Shown here one piece after another: positions 23,885-32,966 of a stretch of DNA of 64,000 nucleotides. This stretch comes from Bog-532 sp963720945. GTDB taxonomy: Bacteria; Actinomycetota; Actinomycetes; Streptosporangiales; Streptosporangiaceae. Both the position numbers and the translations under genes were made by a program. Position 1 is the stretch's first letter. Every line of letters begins with the position of its first letter. A model generated the notes under the pieces. It was given only the letters and a program-made list of their open reading frames with translations. It was not told the DNA's origin and ran no database searches. Where the stretch lies: NCBI GenBank assembly GCA_963720945.1, contig CAVRHH010000014.1, positions 124,001-188,000 on the forward strand. The letters run 5' to 3'.

Positions 23885-24673
23885 TTAGGACCTGGTTTCC
23901 GGCGGCGTTTCCGCGAGCGTGCCCGGCGGGGCGGGCGCGGTCCCCGGCAGGGGGCTGCTCGCCTCCAGGTGCGGGGCACCCGCGGCCAGTTTCTCCTTGG
24001 CCTGCTGGGCGTACATGTCCACGTATTCCTGGCCGGAGAGCTCTCCGATCGCCCGCATCACCTCGTCGGTGACCGCACGCAGCACGCGGCGATCGGACGC
24101 CTGGCCGTAGAAGCGGGAGAAGTCCAGCGGCTCGCCGAACCGCACGCCCGGCCGGATCCGGAAGTTCGGCCGGAGCTGGCCCGAGGGCATGAACTCGAAC
24201 GTGCCCACCATCGCGCACGGGATCACCGGCACCCGTGCCTCCAGGGCCAGCCGCGCGATGCCGGTCTTGCCGCGGTAGAGCCGGCCGTCCGGGCTGCGGG
24301 TGCCCTCCGGGTAGATGCCCAGGAGCTTGCCCTCGGCGAGCACGCGCAGGCCGGCCTGGATCGCGCCCTCGCTGGCCGCGCCGCCGTGCCGGTCGACCGG
24401 TATCTGGCCCAGGGCGGTGAAGAACGCCTTGCTGATCAGGCCCTTCAGGCCACGCCCGGTGAAGTACTCCGCCTTGGCCAGGAAGATCACCTGACGGCGA
24501 AGCGGGAGCGGCCCGAAGAAATGATCGGAAAACGACAGGTGGTTGCTGGCGAGGATCGCCGGGCCCCGCCGCGGGACATTCCGCGCGCCGGCTGCCCAGG
24601 GGCGGAAGATGATCTTGAGCATCACGCCGAGGGTGAGCTGCGCCAGTTTGTAGTACACGTCCAAATATCCCAC
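23885..24673 (-). CDS. 1-acylglycerol-3-phosphate acyltransferase (PlsC family)
   Basis: 262 residues. The HX4D motif is NHLSFSDHFF; VIFLAKAEYF and LGIYPEGTRSPDG (EGTR phosphate-binding motif) follow, then VIPCAMVGTFEFMPSG. Family members acylate lysophosphatidate or related lysolipids at the inner membrane face. Residues ~12-30 (LAQLTLGVMLKIIFRPW) look membrane-associating. The C-terminal ~35 residues are Pro/Ala-rich. It is 44 nt upstream of pfkA on the same strand, so may share its transcript. Confidence 0.88.
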   Translation of the reverse strand: MGYLDVYYKLAQLTLGVMLKIIFRPWAAGARNVPRRGPAILASNHLSFSDHFFGPLPLRRQVIFLAKAEYFTGRGLKGLISKAFFTALGQIPVDRHGGAASEGAIQAGLRVLAEGKLLGIYPEGTRSPDGRLYRGKTGIARLALEARVPVIPCAMVGTFEFMPSGQLRPNFRIRPGVRFGEPLDFSRFYGQASDRRVLRAVTDEVMRAIGELSGQEYVDMYAQQAKEKLAAGAPHLEASSPLPGTAPAPPGTLAETPPETRS

Positions 24674-24774
24674 GTTCGGCGGTCTTTTTAACCGTGCGCG
24701 GGATGCGATCCGCGTGCCCGCGTGCGACGATGCCTAACATTGGCGATTGACCACCGGGAAGGGAGCGGCACTTC

Positions 24775-25566
24775 ATGGCCGAGGTGTTGCCGGGCGCGGA
24801 GCCCTTGTCCCGCGCGGGCGGCGCGGTGGGTGTGCTGCTCTGCCACGGCTTCACCGGAAGCCCGCAATCGGTGCGGCCCTGGGCGGAGTACCTGGCCGAG
24901 CAGGGCCTGGCCGTGTCGGTGCCGCTGCTGCCGGGCCACGGCACGACCTGGCAGGACATGGCGCGGACCACCTCGGCGGACTGGTACGCCGAGACCGAAC
25001 GGGCTCTGGCCGGGCTCCGCGGGGAGTGCGCCGAGGTATTCGTGATGGGCCTTTCGCTGGGCGGCTGCCTCGCGCTGCGGCTCGCCGAACGCCACGGGCC
25101 CGACGTCAGCGGCCTGGTGCTGGTCAATCCGTCGCTGGCCCCCGACACCCGGCTTTTCCTGCTGGCCCCGGTGCTCAAGTACATCGTGCGGTCGCTGCCC
25201 GGGGTCGGCAGCGACATCAAGAAGCCGGGCGCGGTGGAGCTTTCCTACGACCGGGTCCCAGTCCGGGCCGCGGCGACGCTGCCGAAGATCTGGCGGGAGA
25301 CGGCCCGCCACCTGGCGGACATCACCCAGCCCGTGCTGGTCTTCCGGAGCAACGTGGACCACGTCGTCGGGCCCGCCAGCATGGAGGTGCTCGAAGCCGG
25401 GCTGGCGCCGGGGCTGCTGACCACCCAAACCTGCGGCGATAGTTATCACGTTGCGACGAGGGACAATGACGCGCAGGCTATTTTTGCCGGAAGCGCGGAG
25501 TTTGTCCGTAAGCATTGCCGGGATGAGACATGGTGTGCCGGCGGGACCGTGCCGGAGACCACGTAG
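24775..25566 (+). CDS. Alpha/beta hydrolase (carboxylesterase/monoacylglycerol lipase type)
   Basis: 263 residues. Oxyanion region LLCHGFTGSPQSVRPWAEYLA, nucleophile elbow GLSLGG, acid in RSNVDHVVG and His in SYHVATRDND complete the triad. This matches the Est30/thermostable monoacylglycerol lipase group. It is divergent from the PlsC-type acyltransferase, so the pair may act on related glycerolipids (inference from position). GGGAGCGGCACTTC precedes the ATG. Confidence 0.87.
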   Translation: MAEVLPGAEPLSRAGGAVGVLLCHGFTGSPQSVRPWAEYLAEQGLAVSVPLLPGHGTTWQDMARTTSADWYAETERALAGLRGECAEVFVMGLSLGGCLALRLAERHGPDVSGLVLVNPSLAPDTRLFLLAPVLKYIVRSLPGVGSDIKKPGAVELSYDRVPVRAAATLPKIWRETARHLADITQPVLVFRSNVDHVVGPASMEVLEAGLAPGLLTTQTCGDSYHVATRDNDAQAIFAGSAEFVRKHCRDETWCAGGTVPETT

Positions 25567-25593
25567 TCGGGGAGGGAGGTGCGAGGCAAGGAC

Positions 25594-26298
25594 GTGACCA
25601 GCGGTGAGAATGACGAAGAAGCGGCCTGGCTCGACCTGATCGCGAGTTACGACGTACCCGCGGCCATCGAGGGCGGCAGCCCGTGGCCCGAGCGCGAGAA
25701 CCTTACGGAACCCGATAACGCGTCCATCCCTGGCGCCTCTCAAGTCACAAGATCCCCCCAGACCCCGGACTCCCCGCAGGCAACTGGCCCGTTCCCGATC
25801 AGTGAACCGCCTCCGGGCACCCGGCCCGCGGCCCCGGCCGACCCCCTGGCGGGCCCGGATCAGCGGCCCGCACCGGGCGGGCGGCAGGTCCCCGGTACCC
25901 GGCCTGGCCCCGGGGCGAACGGCTTCAGCGGGCGGAACGGGCTCGACGGTCACGGCCCGGGTTACGGCGCAAGCGGCGCGGCCCCGGTGCCCGGCACCCC
26001 GCCGTCCCCGGCCGGCCCGGACCGGCCGTCGCCGCGCGGGCCGGAGTCGCAGGAGGAACATTACTTCCCGCCGCCTCCCCCGCCGCTGCCCAAGCTGGAC
26101 CCGCTGAGCAAGGGCGCGTGGGCGGCGTTGTTCGGCGGTCCCGCCTATCTCCTGATCGCGACGGCGGTGGGCTGGACGGTCCCCGCGGTCGCGGCGTTCT
26201 TCGCGATCGGCGCGTTCGTGGGGGGGTTCGCGATCCTCGTGCTGCGGATGGGTGATGACCGCAACGGCAAGGGTCCCGACGACGGCGCGGTGGTGTAG
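25594..26298 (+). CDS. Actinobacterial Pro-rich protein with two C-terminal TM segments
   Basis: 234 residues from the GTG at 25594 (MTSGENDEEAAWLDLIASYD); a GTG at 25579 would add five residues. The short acidic N-terminal motif EEAAWLDLIASYD is followed by ~130 residues of Pro/Gly-rich disordered sequence. Two hydrophobic helices come near the end (WAALFGGPAYLLIATAVGW and VAAFFAIGAFVGGFAILVL). It resembles uncharacterised actinobacterial membrane proteins found beside glucokinase. Function unknown. It lies 27 nt after the esterase and is probably in the same transcript. Confidence 0.7.
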   Translation: MTSGENDEEAAWLDLIASYDVPAAIEGGSPWPERENLTEPDNASIPGASQVTRSPQTPDSPQATGPFPISEPPPGTRPAAPADPLAGPDQRPAPGGRQVPGTRPGPGANGFSGRNGLDGHGPGYGASGAAPVPGTPPSPAGPDRPSPRGPESQEEHYFPPPPPPLPKLDPLSKGAWAALFGGPAYLLIATAVGWTVPAVAAFFAIGAFVGGFAILVLRMGDDRNGKGPDDGAVV

Positions 26299-26300
26299 GC

Positions 26301-26384
26301 GTCAGGCGCCGGGACGTACGTGCGCCGTGGTGCAGGCGTCAGGCGCCGGGACATACCTGCGCCGTGGTGCAGGCGTCAGGCGCC
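26301..26384. repeat. 37-bp tandem repeat at convergent gene ends
   Basis: Units begin GTCAGGCGCC at 26301, 26338 and 26375. The first two 37-bp copies differ at two positions and the third is partial, entering the stop region of the glucokinase gene. The unit ends with GTGGTGCAGGC, which resembles the stop context of the plus-strand gene. It is a short duplication between two convergent stop codons. Confidence 0.75.
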
Positions 26385-27329
26385 AGCGTGCCGGCGGGCG
26401 AGATCGGCGGCACCTACGACCCCGGCATCGGTGCCCAGTTCCGCCAGCCTGACGTCGGCGAAATCGCGGTAGCCGCGGCCGGGCAGCGCCCTTTCGTAGG
26501 CCCACCGGGCCGGATCGACGAGCAGGCTGCCTGCTTCGGACACTCCGCCGCCGATGACGAAACAGCCGGGATCGAGGATCGCGGCCAGGTCGGCCATGCC
26601 CTGGCCCAGCCAGCCGCCGACGATCTGGAAGCACCGCAACGCCGCCGGATCGCCTTCCCGGGCGGCCCGGGTGACCTGGGGACCGGAGATGCCCTCGGGC
26701 GTCCCCCCGCCCAGCTGCAGCAGCCGCAGTGCGGCCTCGGGGCTGCGGCGGGCGAACTCCCGCGCCTCGGCGACCAGTGCGCTGCCGCTCGCGTACCGCT
26801 CCCAGCAGCCCCGGTTGCCGCAGCCGCAGAGCCGGCCGTCGGGCACGACCCGGTAATGGCCGGGCTCGCCGGCGATACCGAAACCACCCCGGTACAGGTC
26901 GCCGCCGATCATTATGCTCGCCCCGATGCCGGTGCCCACGGCGATCAGGAACACGTCCCGGTAGCCGCGCGCGGCGCCGAACCGGGACTCGGCCCAGAGG
27001 CTGGCGTTGGCGTCGTTCTCCACGAAGACGGGCAGCCCGACCTTTTCCTGCACGGACTTGCGCAGCGGCTCGTCCCGCCAGGCGAGGTTGGGCGCGAACA
27101 AGACGGTGGAGCGGGTCTCGTCGATGAAACCGGCGGCACCGATGCCGACCGCGGCCACGTCGTGCCGGGACGTCAGCTCGGTCACCACGTCGGCGATGAC
27201 CCGCTCCGTCTCCGGCGGGCTGGCCGCGGGCGTGGAGCGTTTCAGCTTCTCGACGATCCGCCCGTCGGGCCCGACAACACCGGCCGCAGCCTTGGTACCC
27301 CCGACATCAATGCCGATCGTCAGGCGCAC
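26376..27329 (-). CDS. glkA: ROK-family glucokinase
   Basis: 317 residues. Phosphate-binding opening GIDVGGTKAAAGVV, catalytic ENDANAS, AVGTGIGASIMIGG, and the ROK zinc motif CGCGNRGCWERYASG. It phosphorylates glucose with ATP, and in Streptomyces the homologue also mediates carbon catabolite repression. The start overlaps the end of the upstream hypothetical gene by 23 nt. Confidence 0.93.
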   Translation of the reverse strand: MRLTIGIDVGGTKAAAGVVGPDGRIVEKLKRSTPAASPPETERVIADVVTELTSRHDVAAVGIGAAGFIDETRSTVLFAPNLAWRDEPLRKSVQEKVGLPVFVENDANASLWAESRFGAARGYRDVFLIAVGTGIGASIMIGGDLYRGGFGIAGEPGHYRVVPDGRLCGCGNRGCWERYASGSALVAEAREFARRSPEAALRLLQLGGGTPEGISGPQVTRAAREGDPAALRCFQIVGGWLGQGMADLAAILDPGCFVIGGGVSEAGSLLVDPARWAYERALPGRGYRDFADVRLAELGTDAGVVGAADLARRHAGA

Positions 27330-27780
27330 GACCGGTGTCTCCCCACGGATCGGCGGCGTCTGACCAGGCGCTCGCGGCGGGCCCGGCGGCCCGGTCCTCA
27401 GGGTGGGGATGGCGCGGGTGGGACGGCTGCGGCGCCTTCATGACGGCCTCGAAGGCCGAGTAGGCCTCCTGGACCACCGAGGCGAGCGCGTCGCCGGCCC
27501 CGGACAGCGGTGAACCCTGGGCGCCCTGGCGCGACTCGCGCAGCCGCCGCGCGGCGCGGCAGACGGGGCACCAGGCACACTCGGGGGCCTCCTCGTCGCG
27601 GAGCGGACGCGTGGTGGCCGTCTCCCACACATCGGCCCGCTTACCGGAGGATTCCTGGCCTATCGCCCGGCGTACCGGGGCCGTGAGGTCCTTGGTGATA
27701 CTGCGTGCGCCCGAACGCATCAGCCACCGCTGGAGGTCACCGAGGGGATCCCCGCCTGGCTGGCTGTCCCGGTCCGTCAC
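27307..27780 (-). CDS. Conserved actinobacterial protein with CxxC motif, upstream of glkA
   Basis: 157 residues from a GTG with AGGAGG ten bases upstream. It contains ECAWCPVCRAARRLRES, a three-Cys stretch suggestive of metal binding. A helical segment (ALASVVQEAYSAFEAVM) and a His/Pro-rich tail follow. Similar small proteins precede glucokinase genes in other actinomycetes; function unknown. Its 3' end overlaps glkA, so the two are probably translationally coupled. Confidence 0.78.
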   Translation of the reverse strand: MTDRDSQPGGDPLGDLQRWLMRSGARSITKDLTAPVRRAIGQESSGKRADVWETATTRPLRDEEAPECAWCPVCRAARRLRESRQGAQGSPLSGAGDALASVVQEAYSAFEAVMKAPQPSHPRHPHPEDRAAGPAASAWSDAADPWGDTGRAPDDRH

Positions 27781-27820
27781 GTGGCGCCTCCTGCTCTAAT
27801 GCTCTTCTTGGAGCGTACCT

Positions 27821-28591
27821 CTACCACTGGAGGACATAAGGCAGCCCGGTGGCGCGGAAATGCCCGACGTTGATGCACTCGGTGGTGCCGATCCGGACGC
27901 GGCGCGCCAGGGGCTGGTGCACGTGGCCGAAGAGCGCGAACCGGGGCTTGGTCCGCCTGATCGCGGCCAGCAGCGCGTCACTGCCCCGTTCCATCCGCCG
28001 CGCGACGGTGTCGTACAGCAGTTCGGGCACGGCGGGCGGAATGTGCGTGCAGAGCACGTCGACCGCGCCGACTTCCGCGATCTTGGCGGCGTAGGCGTCC
28101 TCGTCGATCTCGTTCGGCGTGTGGTACCGCGAGATCAGGCCGCCGCCAACGAAGCCGAACGTCCAGCCGTCCAGTTCGGCCCGCGCCCCGTCGAAGACCT
28201 GATGGCCGGGCTTGAGGTGCTCCGCCCACATGCGGGGGATGTCGACGTTGCCGTAGGTGAGGTACGCGGGCTCCGGGAGCGCCGCGAACAGTTCCGCGTA
28301 CTGGCGGGCGGCGGCCGCCTCGACCGCCGCCCGCACCGAGCCGTCCGGGAGCCGGGTGGCCAGCCGGGCGGACAGGGCCCGCGCCTCGTCGAACCGCTGG
28401 GCCCGCCGGAGCGCCATGAACGTGCGCGCCTCGTCCGCGCCGAACAGATCGGCGAAGATGCCATGGCGGTGGTCCGCGTAGTCCATGAACAGGAGCAGGT
28501 CCCCCAGGCAGACGACCGCATCGGCGTCGCGGGCCGCCGCGGGCAACGCGTCGGCCCGGCCGTGCACGTCGCTCACCACGTGAATCCGCAT
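27821..28591 (-). CDS. Metallophosphoesterase
   Basis: 256 residues with the full calcineurin-like motif series: SDVHGRADAL (motif I), CLGDLLLF (II), YGNVDIPR (III), LCTHIPP (IV), GHVHQPLARRV (V). It binds two metal ions and hydrolyses an unknown phosphate ester. A TAGCGT box is 6 nt before the ATG with no ribosome-binding site, suggesting a leaderless mRNA. It is 40 bp upstream of the glkA-linked gene on the same strand. Confidence 0.87.
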   Translation of the reverse strand: MRIHVVSDVHGRADALPAAARDADAVVCLGDLLLFMDYADHRHGIFADLFGADEARTFMALRRAQRFDEARALSARLATRLPDGSVRAAVEAAAARQYAELFAALPEPAYLTYGNVDIPRMWAEHLKPGHQVFDGARAELDGWTFGFVGGGLISRYHTPNEIDEDAYAAKIAEVGAVDVLCTHIPPAVPELLYDTVARRMERGSDALLAAIRRTKPRFALFGHVHQPLARRVRIGTTECINVGHFRATGLPYVLQW

Positions 28592-28672
28592 GAGACAACG
28601 CTAAGCCGGGCCCGGATAGCCTGGTTATGCGGGCTGCGCGCCCGTTGGGCACATCCGCCCCAGCCGTTTGCT

Positions 28673-28686
28673 CTACCGGTCAGTAG
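28673..28686. promoter_or_regulatory. Partial palindrome upstream of acyl-CoA synthetase
   Basis: CTACCGGTCAGTAG has CTAC/GTAG arms around CGGTCA, 53 bp before the synthetase start. Size and symmetry resemble TetR-family operators often found near fatty-acid genes. Operator role is inference. Confidence 0.3.
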
Positions 28687-28738
28687 CTTTTGCGCGATAC
28701 CGTGAGCGCGGAGGCTACCTGGTTAAGGAGACAGCGTC

Positions 28739-30613
28739 GTGCGCCAGCACAGCATCCCGGCTCTCGTGCAGATCCCCGATTCGGCTAACGTCGCCGACGT
28801 CGTGTTCAAGCGGGCCGCCGCCGACCCGCAACAGGTCGCGCTGCGGCGCGACGCCGGCGGCGGGACCTGGCAGGATGTCACCGCGGCCGGGTTCCGCGAC
28901 GAGGTGACGGCGCTGGCCAGGGGGCTGATCGCCGCGGGCATCGCCGCCGGGGACCGGGTCGGCCTGATGTCCCGCACGCGGTACGAGTGGACGCTCCTCG
29001 ACTACGCGATCTGGACGGCCGGTGCCGTGTGCGTACCGGTCTACGAGACCTCCTCCGCCGAGCAGGTCGAGTGGATCATGAGCGACTCCGGTGCCAAGGC
29101 GATCTTCGTGGAGACCACGGTCCACGAGGCGATCGTGTCGGGCCTGCGCGACCGGCTGGGCACCCTCGAGCACATCTGGCGCATCGAGGCCGCCGGGCAG
29201 GCGGCCGCCGGCCGGACTGGCGGCGCGACCGGCGGCGACGCGGCCGGCAAGGCTCCCGGCCTGGACACGCTGGCCGCCGACGGCGCAGCCGTCAGCGACG
29301 AGACGGTAGCCGGGCGAGCCGCCGCGATCGGCGCCGCCGACCTGGCCACGATCATCTACACGTCCGGCACCACCGGGCGGCCCAAGGGCTGCGAGCTGAC
29401 CCACCGCAACCTGCTGTCGGAGGTCCGCAACGCGAGCGCGGCCGCGCCGGAGATCTTCGGCGTGGCCGGCGGCTCGACGCTGCTGTTCCTGCCGCTCGCC
29501 CACGTGCTGGCGCGGGTCATCCAGGTGGGGTGCCTGGAGGACGGCATCATCCTCGGGCACAGCCCCGACGTCACCAACCTGCTGCCCGACCTCGGTTCCT
29601 TCCGGCCGACGTTTCTGCTGGCCGTGCCGCGCGTCTTCGAGAAGGTGTACAACGGCGCCGAACTGAAGGCGGACTCCGAGGGCAAGGGCGCGATATTCCG
29701 GCGGGCGGCCCGCACGGCGATCGCCTACAGCCAGGCGCTGGACAGCCAGGCGGCGGGTGGCCGCGGCCCGGCCCGGGGCCTGCGGCTGGCCCACGGGGTG
29801 TTCGACCGCCTCGTATACACCAAGCTGCGGGCCGCCGTCGGCGGGCGGGTGCAGTACGCGGTCTCCGGCGGCTCCGCACTGGGCGAACGGCTGGGCCATT
29901 TCTTCCGCGGCGTGGGGATCACGATCCTGGAGGGGTACGGGCTCACCGAGACCACGGCGGCGGCGACGGTGAACCGGCCCCGCAGTAACAAGATCGGCAC
30001 GGTCGGGCTGCCGGTGCCGGGCAACGCCGCGGCGATCGCCGACGACGGCGAGGTCCTCATCAAGGGGCCCACCGTCTTCACGAGCTACTGGGGCAACAGC
30101 GCGGGCACCTCGGAGGCGCTGACCGGCGACGGCTGGTTCCGCACCGGTGACATCGGCGAACTGGACGACGAAGGATACCTGCGGATCACCGGCCGGAAGA
30201 AGGAGATCATCATCACGGCCGGCGGCAAGAACGTCGCGCCCGCCCCGCTGGAGGACCGGATCCGGGCGCACGCGCTCGTCAGCCAGGCCATGGTCGTGGG
30301 CGACGGCAAGCCGTACGTGGCGGCGCTGGTGACGATCGATGAGGAAGCCTTCCCGACGTGGAAGGAAAGGCACGGCAAGGCCGCCGGCGCGACGGTGGCC
30401 GAGCTGCGTGACGACCCCGACCTGGTGGCCGGCATCCAGGCCGCGATCGACGACGCTAACGCCGTGGTGTCCAGGGCCGAGTCGATCCGCCGTTTCCGCA
30501 TCGTGGACGGCGACTTCACACAGGAGAACAGCCAGCTCACGCCGTCCCTCAAGGTGCGCAGGAACGTGGTCCACATTGACCGGTCGGACGATATCGAGGC
30601 GCTCTACTCCTGA
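28739..30613 (+). CDS. Long-chain fatty-acid CoA ligase (FadD15 type)
   Basis: 624 residues from a GTG with AAGGAG at good spacing. ANL-superfamily adenylating enzyme: P-loop YTSGTTGRPKGCELTHRN, A5 motif GYGLTETTAAATVN, A7 GWFRTGDIG, and A8 RKKEIIITAGGKNVAP with the hinge. It activates long-chain fatty acids to acyl-CoA for lipid synthesis or degradation; a ~60-residue Ala/Gly-rich insert sits before the P-loop. The 3' end overlaps the convergent glycosyltransferase gene by 10 nt. Confidence 0.92.
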   Translation: MRQHSIPALVQIPDSANVADVVFKRAAADPQQVALRRDAGGGTWQDVTAAGFRDEVTALARGLIAAGIAAGDRVGLMSRTRYEWTLLDYAIWTAGAVCVPVYETSSAEQVEWIMSDSGAKAIFVETTVHEAIVSGLRDRLGTLEHIWRIEAAGQAAAGRTGGATGGDAAGKAPGLDTLAADGAAVSDETVAGRAAAIGAADLATIIYTSGTTGRPKGCELTHRNLLSEVRNASAAAPEIFGVAGGSTLLFLPLAHVLARVIQVGCLEDGIILGHSPDVTNLLPDLGSFRPTFLLAVPRVFEKVYNGAELKADSEGKGAIFRRAARTAIAYSQALDSQAAGGRGPARGLRLAHGVFDRLVYTKLRAAVGGRVQYAVSGGSALGERLGHFFRGVGITILEGYGLTETTAAATVNRPRSNKIGTVGLPVPGNAAAIADDGEVLIKGPTVFTSYWGNSAGTSEALTGDGWFRTGDIGELDDEGYLRITGRKKEIIITAGGKNVAPAPLEDRIRAHALVSQAMVVGDGKPYVAALVTIDEEAFPTWKERHGKAAGATVAELRDDPDLVAGIQAAIDDANAVVSRAESIRRFRIVDGDFTQENSQLTPSLKVRRNVVHIDRSDDIEALYS

Positions 30614-31809
30614 CCGCCGGGCTCCCCCGCCGGATGCCCGGCGGGCCGGCCACCGGGCACGTTCAGGCTGGGGCAGGCTGACCCCGGCTCGCCGCGCAGG
30701 ATCGCGCTGAGGCGGCCGGCGACGCGGGACCAGTCCCACTCGCGCTCCACCCAGTCGAGTCCCCGGCGCCCCATCGCCGCCGCCCGGGCCGGGTCGGCCA
30801 GCAGCCTGGTGACGCGCTCCGTGAGGCCCGTCACGCTCCGCCCGGGAACCACGTAGCCCGTCTCCCCGTCCAGGACCGCGTCCGGGGCGCCGCCGGAGTC
30901 GCCGGCGATCACCGGGAGCCCGGCGGCGGACGCCTCCAGGTAGACGATGCCGAGGCCCTCCACGTCCAGGCCGCCCCGCCGGGTACGGCAGGGCATGGCG
31001 AACACGTCACCGGCCGCGTAATACCCCGGCAGCTCGCCGGCCGGGACGCCGCCGGTGAACGTGACGGCGCCGGCCACCCCCTGCTGCGCGGCCAGACGGC
31101 GCAGGTCACGGCCGTACGGGCCGTCACCGACGAGCAGCAGGTGCGCGCCGGGGACCGCAGCGCGGACACCGGGCCAGGCGCGGATCAGCGTGTCCTGCCC
31201 CTTGCGGCGGACCAGGCGGGACACGCAGACGACGACGGGACAGCCGGCTAGGCCCAGCCGCTCACGGATGCCGGCCGTCCCGGGCCGGAAGGCGCCGGTG
31301 TCGACGCCGGGAGCCAGCCGCACCATTCGCGCGGCGGCCTGCGGCGACAGCGCCCGTGCCAGCCGGGCCCGGAAGTACTCACCGAGGTAGGTCACCACGT
31401 CGACGCTGTCCCCGATCCGGCGCAGCAGGCCGCGAGCGCCGGGCAGGGCGGCCCAGCCCGCCTCGTGGCCGTGCGTCAGGGCCACCAGGCGGGTGGCCCC
31501 GGCCCGGCGCAGCGCCGGCCCCAGCAGCCCCAGCGGCGCGGCCGCGCCGAACAGCACGGTATCGAAGTCGTGCCCGCGCAGCGCGGCCACGGCCCGGCGG
31601 CGCACGGCCGGGACGGGCAGCATCAGCGACGTCGGGTGCCTGATCACCGGGAACGGCTGCCGCGCGTCGAAGTTCTTGGCCCCGTCCCAGGCCGGCGCGT
31701 ACACGGCCACCTGATCGGGGGGCAGCTGGCAGGCCAGCCCGTGCACGAACGACTGGATACCGCCCTGCCGGGGCGGGAAGTCATTGGTGACGATCAGCGT
31801 GCCGCGCAT
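30604..31809 (-). CDS. GT4 glycosyltransferase, PimB-like
   Basis: 401 residues. N-terminal VTNDFPPRQGGIQSFVHGLA is typical of PimB (second mannose onto phosphatidylinositol mannosides); the C-domain has VGDGPYGRDLRRLA and GLGIVYLEASAAGLPVIAGDSGGAPDAV. It is expected at the cytoplasmic membrane face using GDP-mannose. AGTCTA at 31818-31823 reads as a TAGACT -10 box 8 nt before the ATG, with no ribosome-binding site, so the mRNA is probably leaderless. Neighbouring an acyl-CoA synthetase and a cell-wall hydrolase suits an envelope role. Confidence 0.88.
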   Translation of the reverse strand: MRGTLIVTNDFPPRQGGIQSFVHGLACQLPPDQVAVYAPAWDGAKNFDARQPFPVIRHPTSLMLPVPAVRRRAVAALRGHDFDTVLFGAAAPLGLLGPALRRAGATRLVALTHGHEAGWAALPGARGLLRRIGDSVDVVTYLGEYFRARLARALSPQAAARMVRLAPGVDTGAFRPGTAGIRERLGLAGCPVVVCVSRLVRRKGQDTLIRAWPGVRAAVPGAHLLLVGDGPYGRDLRRLAAQQGVAGAVTFTGGVPAGELPGYYAAGDVFAMPCRTRRGGLDVEGLGIVYLEASAAGLPVIAGDSGGAPDAVLDGETGYVVPGRSVTGLTERVTRLLADPARAAAMGRRGLDWVEREWDWSRVAGRLSAILRGEPGSACPSLNVPGGRPAGHPAGEPGGQE

Positions 31810-31876
31810 AGCGCCCGAGTCTAGGGGCGGCGCGGGAGCCGTGCGGGCCAGGAGCCGGGCATGCGGTGCCTGCGGG

Positions 31877-31914
31877 CACGCTGAGCCCGGCAGGTCCCTG
31901 CCGGGCTCAGCGTG
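31877..31914 (-). terminator. Perfect 18-bp terminator hairpin after the NlpC/P60 gene
   Basis: Arms CACGCTGAGCCCGGCAGG (31877-31894) and CCTGCCGGGCTCAGCGTG (31897-31914) with a 2-nt centre, 12 bp past the stop of the minus-strand hydrolase gene. The stem is perfect and GC-rich without a clear U-tract, as is common for actinobacterial terminators. Confidence 0.75.
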
Positions 31915-31925
31915 ACGATCGTGGC

Positions 31926-32966
31926 CTACGGCCGGACGGCACCGTCCGCGTTGTCGGCGTACCAGGACTCGTTCATCGAGATCTCCTCGACGTCCGCGCC
32001 GGTATGCGGGGCATCGACGATCATCCCGTTCCCGACATAGATCGCGACGTGCCCCTCACCGTCGTAGAGGATCAGGTCACCGGGCTCAAGGGAGCTCATG
32101 GAGATGTGCGGCAGCGCATCCCAGTCGTCGTAAGTGGTACGCGGGATCGAGACCGCGGCCGACGCCCAGGCCGCCTGGGCCAGGCCCGAGCAGTCAAAAC
32201 CATCCGCGCACGGCCCGGTGCCACCGTAGACATACGGGCACGCGGCCTGCGCTTCCGCCACCGCGAAGGCCGCGGCCTTACCGCCCTGAGTCGCGGTCGT
32301 CCCGGTGTAGGCGGTCGCGGTGACCGCTCCGCCGCCGACGCTGGCAGCTGCGACCTGAGTCTGCTGCTCCGGGGTGAGGTTAGCCTCGATGGCCTTCTCT
32401 CGGTTCAGCTGCTGGCTGGCGTGCTGCTTCTTCTGCGCGGCGGTCTGCTCGATGGCGGTCAGCGCGTCCTTGGTGCGCTGCGCCTGCTGCTGGGAGCTCT
32501 GGAGCTGGCGCGCCGCGGCGAGGAACTGGTTCAGCTGCTGGTTCCGGGTACCGGAGATCTCCAGCAGCAGCGACGCGCCGTTCAGCACCGTGTTCGGGTT
32601 GCTGGAGGTCAGCAGCCCCGCGATCGACGTCGTGTCACCGGTCTCGTAGCTCGCGGCCGCGATCTGGGCGACGGCACCCTGGAGCTTCTTGAACTGCACC
32701 TCGTTGGCGGCGACCTGCTTGTCGACCGCGGCCAGCTTGACCCGCGCCTGCGACGCCTGCTGCGCGGCCTGGTCGTACTGCTGGTTGTCCTGGTCGAACA
32801 CCGACTGGTACTGGTTGACCTTCGCCTGCACCTGGCTGAGGGACGGCTGCGGGTCCGCTCCAGCCGTGACGCCATACGAGGCGAGGCCGGAGATGGCCAG
32901 AACGCCGGTCGCGATCGCGACACTCGCTCGAAGCCGGGACTTCATGCCCGGTAGCGGCACACGCAC
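31926..32966 (-). CDS. Secreted NlpC/P60 cell-wall endopeptidase (RipA/CwlO-like)
   Basis: 346 residues from a GTG at 32966 (AAGGAG 11 nt upstream); an ATG at 32945 is also possible. Signal peptide: SRLRASVAIATGVLAISGLA. Residues ~40-220 are a Gln/Ala-rich coiled coil, the autoregulatory N-domain of such hydrolases. The C-terminal ~115 residues are an NlpC/P60 catalytic domain with Cys in DGFDCSGLAQAAW and His in GHVAIYVGNGMIVDAP. It cleaves peptidoglycan stem peptides during division or growth. The 88-bp leader reaches the end of the next minus-strand gene. Confidence 0.92.
   Translation of the reverse strand: MRVPLPGMKSRLRASVAIATGVLAISGLASYGVTAGADPQPSLSQVQAKVNQYQSVFDQDNQQYDQAAQQASQARVKLAAVDKQVAANEVQFKKLQGAVAQIAAASYETGDTTSIAGLLTSSNPNTVLNGASLLLEISGTRNQQLNQFLAAARQLQSSQQQAQRTKDALTAIEQTAAQKKQHASQQLNREKAIEANLTPEQQTQVAAASVGGGAVTATAYTGTTATQGGKAAAFAVAEAQAACPYVYGGTGPCADGFDCSGLAQAAWASAAVSIPRTTYDDWDALPHISMSSLEPGDLILYDGEGHVAIYVGNGMIVDAPHTGADVEEISMNESWYADNADGAVRP

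Noticed and set aside
23841..25220. Single 805-codon frame joining pfkA with upstream sequence
   Set aside because: The upstream part is the wrong frame of the acyltransferase and esterase; pfkA starts at the ATG at 23840.
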